A stretch of DNA of 64,000 bases from Tricholomella constricta (taxonomy: Eukaryota; Basidiomycota; Agaricomycetes; Agaricales; Lyophyllaceae): assembly GCA_013368375.1 (NCBI GenBank), contig JAACJP010000012.1, positions 905,291 through 969,290 of the forward strand, read 5' to 3'. The position numbers were made by a program, and so were the translations under genes. The notes below the pieces were generated by a model. The model was not told the origin of the DNA. It saw nothing but the letters and a program-made list of their open reading frames with translations, and did not search any database. Of this stretch, positions 40,901 to 52,124 are shown one piece after another (within the stretch, counting starts at the first letter, position 1; each line of letters starts with the position of its first letter).

Positions 40901-43438
40901 TCGCACAACGGGTGAAAAGTACGCCCCCGTTGTCTAGTCGTAATCGGTTCGCCCCCCTATCTGTAGAGTACCCCAATATACTTAATATTGCTGCTACTTC
41001 TACGGGTGAACCAATCGACGAAGACGTACAATCCTCCCCTGACCAATCGCCATCTCCGTCGGTCGCTCCGACCAAGCCGACCGCACCGTCGCGTCGCGGA
41101 CTACCACGCTGGGAAAAACGACTACCCCGTCGCTTCGTGATCGCCGCCTCCCCCGACTCCTTATCCCTGTCGCTCAAGGTCGAGCTTGAGACCACCGACA
41201 CCCAGGAGATGCACTCGCTCTCTGCCCTCGTTGACAGCGGAGCCACTGGATGCTTCATTAACACCGCCTTTGTTGAGAAGCACAGACTGAAGACCCGACC
41301 GTTAAACCGCCCTACACTAGCCTATAACGTCGATGGAACCCCTAACCAAGCGGGCGCCATCGGATATGTTGTAGACGCGGTTCTACGCTATGACGGTCAC
41401 TCCGAACGGGTGCTGTTCGCAGTCGCAGGCATCGGGAAGCAGGATCTCATCCTCGGATTCACCTGGCTTCGAGACCACAACCCCGACATTGATTGGGCGA
41501 CGAAGAGGGTGAAAATGAGTCGGGCGCCGTCGCGTTGCGACACCTGCAAGGTTGAGGCCAAGGAAGAGCGGCGCTCGCGCACCAAACTGCGAGCTGCCAT
41601 TCGGGCCTGTCGGGCGGAAGGAATTCCGACCACAGAGCCGGATCTGCGTGCCCCGACCAGCCCCTACGTCGAGGACGACTCTGACACGGATGAATTCCTC
41701 CCCTACACCCCAGTCATGGAGGAACCCGATCCAGAGTCGGACGACTTCCTTGCGGAGACCTTCCTGAACGGCGACCGCATCTTTGCGACTGCGATCCACC
41801 CTCCTCCGACTGTGGCGCACATCCGTGCCAGTCAAACGACATCGCAGCGACTCGCGGAAGCGCATGCCGCGAACTCTGTGCCCAAGTCGTTCCGCGACGC
41901 CGTTCCGACCCACCTCCACGACTTTGAGGACGTTTTCTCCAAGGTCGCGTTTGACGAACTCCCCGATCGCAAACAGTGGGATCACGCGATTGAGTTGGAG
42001 CCGGGCGCTTCGCCGTCCGGCACCAAAGTCTACCCACTGTCGCCGGCGGAGCAAGTCGAGCTCGATGCGTTCCTCAAGGAGAACCTCGAGTCGGGTCGGA
42101 TCCGTCCGTCGAAGTCACCCATGGCTTCGCCAGTGTTCTTCATCAAGAAGAAGGATGGTGCGCTCCGGCTGGTGCAGGACTATCGGATGCTCAACGCGCT
42201 TACGGTGAAGAACCGGTACCCACTACCACTCATTAGCGAACTGGTGAACAACCTCCGCGGCGCGCGGTACTTCACCAAGCTGGACGTCCGATGGGGGTAC
42301 AACAATGTTCGGATCAAGGAAGACGACGAGTGGAAGGCAGCGTTTCGGACGAACCGCGGTCTCTTTGAGCCGCTCGTCATGTTCTTCGGCCTCACGAACA
42401 GCCCCGCCACATTCCAGACCATGATGAATGACATCTTCCGCGATCTGATCGCCGAGGGTGTTGTTTGCGTGTACCTCGACGATATCTTGATTTACACCAA
42501 GACTCTCGAGGAACACCGTCGGGTCGCGCGACTCGTACTGGACCGACTCCGCGAACATAAGTTGTTCTTAAAACCTGAGAAATGCGAGTTCGAACAGACC
42601 AAGGTCGAGTATCTTGGGCTGATCATCTCGCACGGGCAAGCGGAAATGGATCCGGTCAAGGTCGCTGGAGTGTCGGAGTGGCCGGCGCCGAGGAACAAGA
42701 AGGAGGTACAAGCGTTCTTGGGCTTCACCAATTTCTACCGACGGTTCATCCAGGACTTCTCGCACCACGCCCGACCCCTGTTCGATCTGACGGGCAAGGA
42801 CGTTGCCTGGCGCTGGGAAGCGTCGGAACAGTCGGCCTTTGACCTCCTGAAGTCTGCGATCACGTCGCGACCAGTGCTTGCATTCCCCGACGACGACTGA
42901 CCGTACCGCATCGAAGCTGATTCGTCCGACTTCGCGACGGGCGCGGTCCTGTCACAAGAGTCGCCATCTGATGGCAAGTGGCACCCGGTCGCGTTCTACT
43001 CGAAGAGCTTGAACGCAGTCGAGCGGAACTACGAGATCCACGACAAGGAGATGCTGGCGATCATCCGGTCTCTGGAGGAGTGGCGACATTTTGTGGAAGG
43101 CGCAAAGCACAAGGTAGAGATCTTGACCGACCACAAAAACCTTGAGTACTTCCTCACCGCGAAGAAACTCAATCGGCGGCAAGCCCGCTGGTCGCTCTAC
43201 CTCGCCAACTTCGACTTCACCCTCCACCACCGTCCGGGACGCAGCATGGGCAAACCCGACGCCCTGTCGCGTCGCGCTGATCACGGCGACGGAAGTGGCG
43301 ACAATGCCGACATCGTGCTCCTCAAACCCGAGTTCTTCGCGATCCGCATGACCGAGGGTCTGGTACTGGTCGGAGAAGAAGACGATGTGCTGAAGGCGAT
43401 TCGCAAGGGCAATCGCGACGGCGCACAGGAGGACGCGG
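40891..43438 (+). pseudogene. Gypsy B copy 1 Pol, truncated, one nonsense codon
   Basis: The -1 frame is open from upstream of the gag stop. From 40891: retropepsin LVDSGATGCF near residue 115, reverse transcriptase with TKLDVRWGYNNVRI and catalytic VYLDDILIYT near 527, RNase H (EADSSDFATG, HDKEMLAII, TDHKNLEYF). A TGA at 42898-42900 replaces the CGA of copy 2 (59340). The frame reopens and continues to 43438, where a family-C LTR cuts it in the RNase H to integrase linker. Integrase is therefore missing. Bases 41363-43438 are nearly identical to 57806-59880. Confidence 0.92.
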
Positions 43439-44482
43439 TGATAGAGCTAGAAGGCCTGTAGGTGCTGCGCACAACAACAAAACAACTAACAACTATGGGG
43501 GGCGAGAAATGTTAAAAGTTCCCAAACACGCGAGTGTGCAGGGCTTGTAAGGGTTGTTTGACGAAGGTAAGAGACGATCCGACTCGTAGCCAGTCGAACC
43601 GACAACAACGCGACGGGGGTGATGGTACGCGACGTTCCCGAGTGGAACGGGTCGGCGACGCGACTTTGGATGTCGGCCGTGCGACAACGAGACGAACGAG
43701 GTTAATACGGAGAACTCACGGGTTCGGGCGACGAGTACGAGGCGACAGAGACGGCAGTTACGAGATTTACGACAGTGGCGATGATTTATACGACGAGGAC
43801 GGTGCAGAGACGACAGAGACGACGGTTTCGAGCTATTCACTCTGAGTGTGAGGGAAAATACGGGCTGTAATTCACTGGGGGAGCAGGTAATACATGGGTA
43901 CGTTTTTATACTATACGACCGACTCGCCTCGCGCGAGCCGGCGAAGCAGGTGTTTTACTGGTTTATTGGGAGAAGCGCCGCCAAGCTTGGTACCGCGCGA
44001 CGCTTTTTAGAGAGTGTGGCGCTCTTTGGCTCGGCAAAGGGGGCTTTTGATCGGCTCGAGGCGTCGGGTCGGATGTATGATCGGTGGTGGCTTTGCGATC
44101 GGTAGTGGCTCTTGGGTGCGGAACTCCGTGGTACGGCCGGATCCTTCCTGCGACTGGCTGGGCAACGGCGTTTCCTAGGGTCATTTCAAATCGGGTTTGG
44201 TTGTCGCCGGGTGGAGACCTTGGCATCCGAACGTGCGCGGTCGTTGACAGGTTATACGGCGTTCCGTGCTCCGTGCGCCCAGAGAGGAGAACTGGCGTTT
44301 CAAGTTACTTTGTTTCTTGGTCGGTGCGTCGGTCGTTTGGTCGTATTGCCGGTCGGTCGGTCGTATTGTCAGTCGGTCGGTTTAGCGCTTTGGTCGCATT
44401 CGGGACCGCGTTCGTCGTGGCGCAGCGGTTGATGTCCGTATTATGGGCAGGTTCGGTGTACAGCGCGGGACGGTGCTCATCA
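43439..44482 (-). repeat. Gypsy C' 3' LTR, minus orientation (left arm of a palindrome)
   Basis: 1044 bp. Reverse complement of 44549-45592 with scattered mismatches. In its own orientation it starts TGATGAG and ends CTCTATCA. It is the 3' LTR because the bases beyond its start (44483 onward, reverse complement) are the family-C polypurine tract. Confidence 0.9.
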
Positions 44483-44548
44483 TCTCCTCCTTACTTGAAA
44501 TACCGACTGTCCCCAGTCGGTCCCGTGCATCGGTCAGGGGGTGTACGT
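44483..44548 (-). other. Gypsy C' internal remnant with polypurine tract (palindrome spacer)
   Basis: 66 bp. In reverse complement it contains CCCCCTGACCGATGCACG, a CCGACTG...CAGTCGG hairpin and AAGTAAGGAGGAGA, the same order as 56160-56221 just before the 3' LTR of gypsy C. So it is the last bit of the internal region of a second C element lying in the opposite direction. Confidence 0.85.
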
Positions 44549-45592
44549 TGATGAGCACCGTCCAACGCTGTACACGGAACCAACCCATTCTACGGATATC
44601 AACCGTTGCGCCACGACGAACACGGTCCCAATTGCGACCAAAGCGCTAAACCGACCGACCGACAATACGACCGACCGACCGACAATACGACCAAACGACC
44701 GACGCACCGACCAAGAGACAAAGTAACTTGGAACGCCAGTTCTCCTCTCTGGGCGCGCGGAGCACGGAACGCCGTAGAACCTGTCAACGACCGCGCACGT
44801 TTGTATGCCAAGGTCTCAACCCGGCAACAACCAAACCCGATTTGAAATAATCCTAGGAAACGCCGTTGCCTAGCTAGCCGCAGGAAGGATCCGGCCGTAC
44901 CACGGAGCTCCGCACCCAAGAGCCACTACCGATCGCAAAGCCACCACCGATCATACATCCGACCCGACGCCTCGAGCCGATCAAAAGCCCCCTTTGCCGA
45001 GCCAAAGAGCGCCACACTCTCTAAAAAGCGTCGCGCGGTACCAAGCTTGGCGGCGCTTCTCCCAATAAACCAGTAAAACACCTGCTTCGCCGGCTCGCGC
45101 GAGGCGAGTCGGTCGTATAGTATAAAAACGTACCCATGTATTACTTGCTCCCCCAGTGAATTACAGCCCGTATTTTCCCTCACACTCAGAGTGAATAGCT
45201 CGAAACCGTCGTCTCTGTCGTCTCTGCACCGTCCTCGTCGTATAAATCATCGCCACTGTCGTAAATCTCGTAACTGCCGTCTCTGTCGCCTCGTACTCGT
45301 CGCCCGAACCCGTGAGTTCTCCGTATTAACCTCGTTCGTCTCGTTGTCGCACGGCCGACATCCAAAGTCGCGTCGCCGACCCGTTCCACTCGGGAACGTC
45401 GCGTACCATCACCCCCGTCGCGTTGTTGTCGGTTCGACTGGCTACGAGTCGGATCGTCTCTTACCTTCGTCAAACAACCCTTACAAGCCCTGCACACTCG
45501 CGTGTTTGGGAACTTTTAACATTTCTCGCCCCCCATAGTTGTTAGTTGTTTTGTTGTTGTGCGCAGCACCTACAGGCCTTCTAGCTCTATCA
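44549..45592 (+). repeat. Gypsy C 5' LTR (right arm of the palindrome)
   Basis: 1044 bp, TGATGAGCACC...CTCTATCA. The boundary is set by the polypurine tract that precedes the same start at 56222. It forms a 1-kb inverted repeat with 43439-44482. Confidence 0.9.
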
Positions 45593-45595
45593 TTC

Positions 45596-45613
45596 TGGAG
45601 CCCACCGCGAGGG
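45596..45613 (+). other. Gypsy C primer-binding site, tRNA type
   Basis: Three bases after the LTR comes TGGAGCCCACCGCGAGGG. TGG pairs with a tRNA 3' CCA. I cannot name the tRNA with certainty. It contrasts with gypsy A and B, which lack such a site. Confidence 0.6.
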
Positions 45614-46077
45614 TTTTAAAAGCCACCGCCGGACACGCAACCTCATTCCTCTTGTTCATAAAAACCTACGACTCGTCGACCATTCCGCCCGCAACCCGAC
45701 AAGAAGCTAAAGCCCGAACCCTCCGTGCCGAAATTCGCGCTGCTCTCGGACAAGTCGACACCGACTCAGAATCGCTCTCCCCGTTCTTCCGCTCAGTAAC
45801 CCCACACCGCGCGATCCATAACAACCTCAGCCCGCTCTTCTATAGCCCTTCGTCGACACTACCGTCGCCTACCCCGACCGATCAAACACCGCTCCCTGAA
45901 CCAACCGCGCAACCCGACCTAGCTTTCGACCCCTTTGCGTCGGAACCTCCTACCACCGATCAAGGAGTTGAATTTAGACTCCCCTATCTATCGCCCGCGA
46001 CCCCAGAAATCTCAGATTCTTCTTCACCGTCGTATTCCCCCTCCCCGTCCCCTATCCCGAAACCAATACCATCTATC

Positions 46078-48381
46078 ATGGCACAACCACCAATCATTAT
46101 AAAGCCGATGCCCGCACGCGGACAAAGCTCGGCGCCGACGTTCGTACCCGAACGCGCGCGTGAACTGCGCCGATATTTTTCGGACTTAAATCATCTCTTC
46201 ATCGAGTGTAACGTCGTAGATGAGCAAGAAAAGAAAACGCACACTACGCGATACACCGACATCGATACCGCGGATCTGTGGGAGCAACTTGACAAATTCG
46301 CAGTCGGTACCACATACGACGACTGGCGAAAAGCGATAATGGCGCTTTACCCAGGCGCAAGCGAAGAAAGAAAGTATTCAATGGCCGACCTCGACTACCT
46401 GATCAGGGAACGACACCGACTCGGGATCCAGTCGAATAGTGACCTCGGGGAATATTACCGACAGTTCCTTTCTGTTACCCAGTTCCTTGTCAGCAAAAAC
46501 CGACTTTCGATAAACGAACGCGACCGCCAATTCCGTCGCGCGTTCCAGTCCGATCTATGGTCAAAGATCCATCGCAGGCTCGAGATCCTAAACCCGAACC
46601 ACCATCCCGACGACCCCTACGCCACGGAAACCGTTCGCGCTGCGGCGGAACATATCCTCCACGGAACAAACGCCGGCCAACGGCAGGAAGCGCCATCGAG
46701 CGCGCCCCCACAAATTACGATCGCGCCAAGCGGGTCGTTAACGGGCGCGACCAAGTCGCCTAACACGGGACAGCCCCTCAAGTTGGAAGAGCTCTACGAA
46801 AGAATCAACCTGTTGGAACAACATATCCAACGCTTAGGACAAGACAAAGGAGGCGACGGCGGCCGACCGAATCAGTCACCTAATGACAACTGCCACTTCT
46901 GCGGTGGTGAAGGACATTATATTCCTAACTGTCCCATACATCAAACATACGCGACCGAAGGACGCTGCCGACGAACCGACGACAACAAGATAGGCCTACC
47001 AAGCGGCGCGCGCATACCGGCGGGAACTCCAGGCCGATACATAAAGGACAAGTTAGACGAGTGGCACAGACGCAACCCCGGCCAAATGGCGACAGGACAG
47101 CTATCAGCGAACGCGAACCCGACCGAGAGCATGATGTTGGAAATACTACAGTTTAACGACGTCACCGACCATAACTTGAAAATCGAGGATCGCATGATCG
47201 TGTTAGAACGAGAACTCAACACCCTGCGCGCAAGGAAAGAGGTGTTCGACGGCGTAGAACTTATTAGCCGCGCACCGCAAAAGCGACCCGTCACGGTCGA
47301 AACCGTTCAAGACGCCGACCAACCAAGGATCGCACCAGTCAACAAATCAGCGCCCGCATCGCAGCCCGTCTCGGACGCGACGAAAAGCCAGGCCAAGGCT
47401 CCCCCGCCGCCGTCCAACATACCTCTGATCCCCAGTACCACGACCGACGCCACAGGCAATGCCCACGACCAGACTCCAGTACACCCTTTCTCTAACATTC
47501 CTGAGAACCGATACATCCCCCCTACCACGCGAAACTTAGCCGCCACGGAGAAGGCGAAAGCCGACAGCGCGTATCGCACACAAGCGCCCATTACAGATCC
47601 GACCAAATCAACGACTCTATTCGAACGCGCACTCGACGCCACCATACCGGTCACAGTTCGAGAACTCTGCGGGGTAGCGCCAGAGGTTCGCGGAAAGTTT
47701 AGGGAAGCTAATACACCGAAGCGTATCGTCGCCGGCAACCTCACAACGGTATACCAAGAAGTCCCCACGTCGGCGTTCATTGAGGAACTCGACGCACTAC
47801 CTTGCGAATCCAACAGCGACAACGCGACGCCACCGCCCGGAGCGCTAGTCACCGGCGACATCTACGACACGTATTACCAGACACTACTACCCGGCGAGCA
47901 TCCGGACCGACTGATCGTCGCAATGGAATCGCACGCACTCAGGTCGATCATGATAATGGTCGACGCGAGAGAACAGATAGAAAGCATCGTCGACAGCGGG
48001 TGCCAGATCATAGCCATGTCGGAAGAAGTTTGCCATGGACTAGGGGTCAAATACGACCCAACTATAGTGCTGCAGATGCAATCAGCGAATGGAACAACCG
48101 ACCCGTCGCTCGGTCTAGCACGAAACGTACCTTGTACGATAGGAGAGGTCACGCTCTACCTCCAAATGCACGTCATTCGCAATCCCGCATACGATATACT
48201 CCTCGGCCGCCCGTTCGACGTACTTACTTGCTCTAACGTGAAAACGAGATCCGCCGACGATACGATCATAACCATCACCGACCCGAACACTCGAGAGGTC
48301 ATCGCGATACCGACCTTCGCGCGCGGACAACGTCGCCGCCCCAAGACCGACGTAAATTTTCGTATACTCTCGAGGAAATAA
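46078..48381 (+). CDS. Gypsy C Gag-protease
   Basis: ATG 46078 (MAQPPIIIKPMP) is chosen as start, since the capsid-like sequence begins just after it. The frame is also open, and protein-like, back to about 45600, so a longer N-terminus is possible. From 46078: Gag capsid about 20-200 (RELRRYFSDLNHLFIECNVV, YRQFLSVTQFLVSKNRLS), CCHC knuckle CHFCGGEGHYIPNC near 271, a linker, and a retropepsin with SIVDSGCQIIAMS near 638 and DILLGRPFDV. The stop is at 48379-48381. Pol follows in the -1 frame, already open across the stop. Uninterrupted over 767 codons. Confidence 0.88.
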   Translation: MAQPPIIIKPMPARGQSSAPTFVPERARELRRYFSDLNHLFIECNVVDEQEKKTHTTRYTDIDTADLWEQLDKFAVGTTYDDWRKAIMALYPGASEERKYSMADLDYLIRERHRLGIQSNSDLGEYYRQFLSVTQFLVSKNRLSINERDRQFRRAFQSDLWSKIHRRLEILNPNHHPDDPYATETVRAAAEHILHGTNAGQRQEAPSSAPPQITIAPSGSLTGATKSPNTGQPLKLEELYERINLLEQHIQRLGQDKGGDGGRPNQSPNDNCHFCGGEGHYIPNCPIHQTYATEGRCRRTDDNKIGLPSGARIPAGTPGRYIKDKLDEWHRRNPGQMATGQLSANANPTESMMLEILQFNDVTDHNLKIEDRMIVLERELNTLRARKEVFDGVELISRAPQKRPVTVETVQDADQPRIAPVNKSAPASQPVSDATKSQAKAPPPPSNIPLIPSTTTDATGNAHDQTPVHPFSNIPENRYIPPTTRNLAATEKAKADSAYRTQAPITDPTKSTTLFERALDATIPVTVRELCGVAPEVRGKFREANTPKRIVAGNLTTVYQEVPTSAFIEELDALPCESNSDNATPPPGALVTGDIYDTYYQTLLPGEHPDRLIVAMESHALRSIMIMVDAREQIESIVDSGCQIIAMSEEVCHGLGVKYDPTIVLQMQSANGTTDPSLGLARNVPCTIGEVTLYLQMHVIRNPAYDILLGRPFDVLTCSNVKTRSADDTIITITDPNTREVIAIPTFARGQRRRPKTDVNFRILSRK

Positions 48382-51300
48382 GTCGAGATCACGGCGATCT
48401 TGCACTCCTCCTCGAGTACGACCCACTAAGCTATACCCCGACTGTCCTTTCTTTCTGTGAACTACCGACCGAATTTAATAGCGACGCCACCTACGACGCG
48501 CAACTAGCCTCACTCTACGTCGCGGCATCCGAACTAACCGCACCAGCAATCGCCGACCAATCCGATAATACCAACTCTAACCCTCAAAAACGAACGACCC
48601 TCTGCACTATTTTACCGCACAACGAGCGCCATAGTGGACGCCACACCCAATCCCTGACCAACGCCGCCACCGACGCCTTCGTGGTGAAAATCAAAGGCGT
48701 ACAAACCAAAAAGAAGTACAAACCAGTAGCGCAAAAAGTGCGATCGATCATAGCAAGTTGTCCCGACCACTTCCGCATCGAGCGCAAAATATTGGGCGAC
48801 CCTCTCGCCAACATGCCGACTCTGCTCCCCAACCCGCCACCTTTCCAACCCACCGGCCGCTACACTCTAGAGCGAAAAGACGACTTAGACCGTGAACACC
48901 CAGACTTCTTAACGCCCTCCGAACGAGCAATTATGCACGACCTCATGTGTAAGCAGAATCTCGCTTTCGCATGGGACGACTCCGAACGCGGTAGTTTTCG
49001 ATCGGATTTCTTTCCCCCTATCGATATCCCGGTCGTCGCACACACACCCTGGATCGAACGAAATATCCCCATACCGCCTGGCATCTACGATGAAGTTTGC
49101 GACATTATCAAAACTAAACTCGCCGCTGGCGTTTACGAACCGTCCAACTCCAGCTACCGATCGCGTTGGTTTTGCACTCTAAAGAAAAATGGCAAGTTCC
49201 GCCTCGTCCACAGCCTCGAACCGCTCAACCGAGTAACTATCCGACACTCGGGGGTCACTCCGATACCAGACCATGTCGCCGAACAATTCGCCGGTCGCAT
49301 TTGTGGCGCAATGTTGGACCTGTTTGTCGGCTACGACGAACGGCTAATCGCACCATCGTCGCGCGACCTTACCACTTTCCAAACACCTTTCGGCGCGTTA
49401 CGCCTAGTCACCTTACCTATGGGCTGGACCAACTCCGTCCCAATCTTCCACGACGACGTCACTCACATCCTACAACCGGAGATCCCGGACTATACACTAC
49501 CTTATATCGACGACGCTGCTATAAAGGGACCAGCAACTTGGTACCCCGACCCGGACACAGGATTGCCGAAAACACACCCCGACAATGCCGATGTGCGATT
49601 CGCGATCTGGGAGTTCTTCAACAACGTCAACCGAATCCTCCAGCGCATGAAGTACTGCGGCGGCACCTTCTCCGGCAAGAAGCTGATTTTATGCGCACCA
49701 CAATTTAAAGTCCTCGGACACGTCTGCACGCCCAAGGGTCGCATACCCGACGTGGACCGACTCGCTTTACTGCGTAATTGGAAGTCGTGCGCCACCCTAT
49801 CAGAGTTACGCGCGTTTTTAGGAACAGTCGGAGTACTAAGGATATTCGTCAAAAACTTTGCTCATCGCGCACACCACCTCGTAAAACTAACTCGCAAGGA
49901 CGCAGTCTTCAAATTCGGCCCCGACCAGATCGCAGCACAGCGTGACATCGTCGAGGCGATCGCAGAAGCGAAACCCCTCGTACCCATCGACTACGCCTCG
50001 GACGACCCCGTCATCCTGGCCGTCGACACTTCACACATAGCAGTCGGATTCTACCTCTGTCAAGCCGACCCCGTCGATCGGAAACGACGCAGATACAATC
50101 GGTTCGGTTCCATTACACTGAACGACCGCGAATCACGGTTCTCTCAACCAAAACTCGAATTTTACGGCCTATTTCGGGCGCTTGGCGCTTTACGCCTGTA
50201 CGTTATAGGCGTCCGCAACTTGGTCGTCGAAGTCGACGCGCGCTACATTAAAGGAATGCTCTCCAACCCCGACATCCAGCCGTCAGCTTCCATAAACAGG
50301 TGGATCGTATCTGTCCTCATGTTCCACTTCGAACTTGTCCATGTTAAAGGCACGTTCCATGGACCCGACGGTTTGTCCCGGCGCCCACGACAACCCGACG
50401 ATCCAGCCGACAACTACGACGCAGAAGAAGCCGACTTCGAAGATTGGGTCGACCGAATGCAAGGACTCATGCACATTATTCAACCGCTGCCACAGCCGCC
50501 GTCGCCATTACACATATGCCAGATCTTCGCTATGGCTCAGGTCTCAAGTAAGGAGGAGATGGGGGCAGTATACACGGACGCGGTACCACCAGACTCAACG
50601 ACTCACGAACTCGCAACCGATTCCCCACGACAACCCAGAATCCGTACCGACGACGATACAGGAATAACCGACCCAAATGCGAATTCGACCGACATGTCAT
50701 ACGACGACGTACCCAGGACCGACGCCGCTAAAGCCCAAGACCAACGCATAGATGCGGTTAGACAATGGTTGACCAACCTCGAACGGCCAGAAGGCATGTC
50801 CGACGATCAGTACGCCACCTTCATTCGATACGCCACCGGGTTCTTCCTAGACGGAACACGACTCTGGAGAAGAGATAGCCAAGGCGCACATAAACTAGTC
50901 GCCCGCCCCAATGCACGATTAGAGATTCTGCGATCCGTCCACGACAACCTCGGACATAAGCGCTTCTACGCGACACGCGCAACCTTGCTCGAACGCTTCT
51001 GGTGGCCTAATGTTCGGGCCGACGTCGTGTGGTTCGTACAGACATGTCACATATGCCAGATCCAGCAAACGACCAAGGTCCTGATCCCCCCGGTCGTTGC
51101 GACACCCGCGCCACTGTTTGCAAAAATGTACATCGACACTATGCACCTACCGCCGTCGAATGGTTTCAAATACATTGTCCAAGGTCGTTGCTCCTTGATT
51201 CACTTTCCTGAATGGCGCGCGCTCCGAAAGGAAAACAGTCGCACCCTCGGCGATTGGATGTACGAAGACATCATCTGCCGGTGGGGCGGACTGCGCGAAA

Positions 51301-52124
51301 TCGTAACCGACAACGGCCCAGCCTTCATCAAAGCCGCCGAACACCTCACAAAGAAATACCACATACACAACATTCGGATCTCAGGTTACAACTCTAGAGC
51401 CAACGGGCTAGTCGAGCGATCCCACTTCGACGTCCGGCAATCTCTTTTCAAAGCCGCCGACGGAATCGAAAATAAATGGTCGCAAGCCGCCTACTCCGTT
51501 TTCTGGGCGGAACGCGTCACAATCCGCAAACGAATGGGATGTTCCCCCTACTACGCTGCGACAGGCACGCAGCCCCTCCTGCCACTCGATATCGTCGAAG
51601 CCACGTACCTCCAACCGCCACCCGACTCAATACTGTCCTCCACCGACCTCTTGACACGACGCGCGATCGCCCTACAAAAACGAACGACCGACCTAGAGCG
51701 ACTGCATTCAGACGTATACGCGGCGCGACGACAAGCGGCGATTCGCTTTGAGCTTCAACACGCCAGAACCTTGCGCGACTATAACTTTAAACGCGGAGAC
51801 CTCATCCTCATGCGCAACACGAAAATCGAGAAGTCGCTCAACCGCAAAATGCGATCTAGATACCTAGGTCCGCTCGTTGTGATCTCACGCAACCGTGGAG
51901 GCGCCTACATCCTCTGCGAATTGGATGGCACCGTCTTACACCGGCCTGTAGCAGCGTTCCGACTCACCCCCTACTTCGCGCGAAATAATATTCTCCTACC
52001 CGATAACGCGCTGGACATAGACACCAAACGACTCCGAGAACTAGAGGCGACGACGATCACCGACAATGAAGACCGACCCGAAGTCGTAAGCGACGACTCG
52101 GAGTCGGAAGAAGAGCAGAACTGA
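48381..52124 (+). CDS. Gypsy C Pol: reverse transcriptase, RNase H, integrase
   Basis: Frame -1 to gag, open across its stop; first ATG 48681. From 48381: reverse transcriptase about 230-400 (FRLVHSLEPLNRVTIR, LPMGWTNSVPIFHDDV) with catalytic YIDD near 374 in place of YLDD/YVDD; RNase H from about 547 (AVDTSHIAVGFYLCQAD); a linker carrying a copy of the polypurine tract; integrase HHCC (HDNLGHKRF ... CHICQIQ) near 853; core residues in YIDTMHL (916), VTDNGPAF (975) and ANGLVERSH (1008). The C-terminal domain ends in an acidic tail. No chromodomain is visible. The frame is intact over more than 1200 codons. Confidence 0.93.
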   Translation, partial: SRDHGDLALLLEYDPLSYTPTVLSFCELPTEFNSDATYDAQLASLYVAASELTAPAIADQSDNTNSNPQKRTTLCTILPHNERHSGRHTQSLTNAATDAFVVKIKGVQTKKKYKPVAQKVRSIIASCPDHFRIERKILGDPLANMPTLLPNPPPFQPTGRYTLERKDDLDREHPDFLTPSERAIMHDLMCKQNLAFAWDDSERGSFRSDFFPPIDIPVVAHTPWIERNIPIPPGIYDEVCDIIKTKLAAGVYEPSNSSYRSRWFCTLKKNGKFRLVHSLEPLNRVTIRHSGVTPIPDHVAEQFAGRICGAMLDLFVGYDERLIAPSSRDLTTFQTPFGALRLVTLPMGWTNSVPIFHDDVTHILQPEIPDYTLPYIDDAAIKGPATWYPDPDTGLPKTHPDNADVRFAIWEFFNNVNRILQRMKYCGGTFSGKKLILCAPQFKVLGHVCTPKGRIPDVDRLALLRNWKSCATLSELRAFLGTVGVLRIFVKNFAHRAHHLVKLTRKDAVFKFGPDQIAAQRDIVEAIAEAKPLVPIDYASDDPVILAVDTSHIAVGFYLCQADPVDRKRRRYNRFGSITLNDRESRFSQPKLEFYGLFRALGALRLYVIGVRNLVVEVDARYIKGMLSNPDIQPSASINRWIVSVLMFHFELVHVKGTFHGPDGLSRRPRQPDDPADNYDAEEADFEDWVDRMQGLMHIIQPLPQPPSPLHICQIFAMAQVSSKEEMGAVYTDAVPPDSTTHELATDSPRQPRIRTDDDTGITDPNANSTDMSYDDVPRTDAAKAQDQRIDAVRQWLTNLERPEGMSDDQYATFIRYATGFFLDGTRLWRRDSQGAHKLVARPNARLEILRSVHDNLGHKRFYATRATLLERFWWPNVRADVVWFVQTCHICQIQQTTKVLIPPVVATPAPLFAKMYIDTMHLPPSNGFKYIVQGRCSLIHFPEWRALRKENSRTLGDWMYEDIICRWGGLREIVTDNGPAFIKAAEHLTKKYHIHNIRISGYNSRANGLVERSHFDVRQSLFKAADGIENKWSQAAYSVFWAERVTIRKRMGCSPYYAATGTQPLLPLDIVEATYLQPPPDSILSSTDLLTRRAIALQKRTTDLERLHSDVYAARRQAAIRFELQHARTLRDYNFKRGDLILMRNTKIEKSLNRKMRSRYLGPLVVISRNRGGAYILCELDGTVLHRPVAAFRLTPYFARNNILLPDNALDIDTKRLRELEATTITDNEDRPEVVSDDSESEEEQN
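50544..50561 (+). other. Candidate central polypurine tract of gypsy C
   Basis: TCAAGTAAGGAGGAGATG occurs here, between RNase H and integrase, and again at 56206-56223 at the 3' polypurine tract, 18 of 18 bases identical. Lentiviruses and yeast Ty1 have such an internal second primer copy within the integrase coding region. Confidence 0.5.

Larger units (their letters stand above)
39086..43438 (+). mobile_element. Ty3/gypsy B copy 1 (5' LTR, gag, truncated pol)
   Basis: 5' LTR 39086-39554, leader, gag, protease, reverse transcriptase and most of RNase H. It is cut at 43438, where a minus-oriented family-C LTR begins. The bases left of the LTR (CTGTG) do not match those right of the 3' LTR at 61849 (GCGCC), so this 5' half and the 3' half at 57806 come from two different insertions. 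Confidence 0.9.

Noticed and set aside
45559..46077. Extra 173 codons upstream of the chosen gypsy C gag ATG
   Set aside because: The frame is open and partly protein-like, but it begins within the LTR and primer site and lacks a credible start there, so it is mentioned only as a possible extension.
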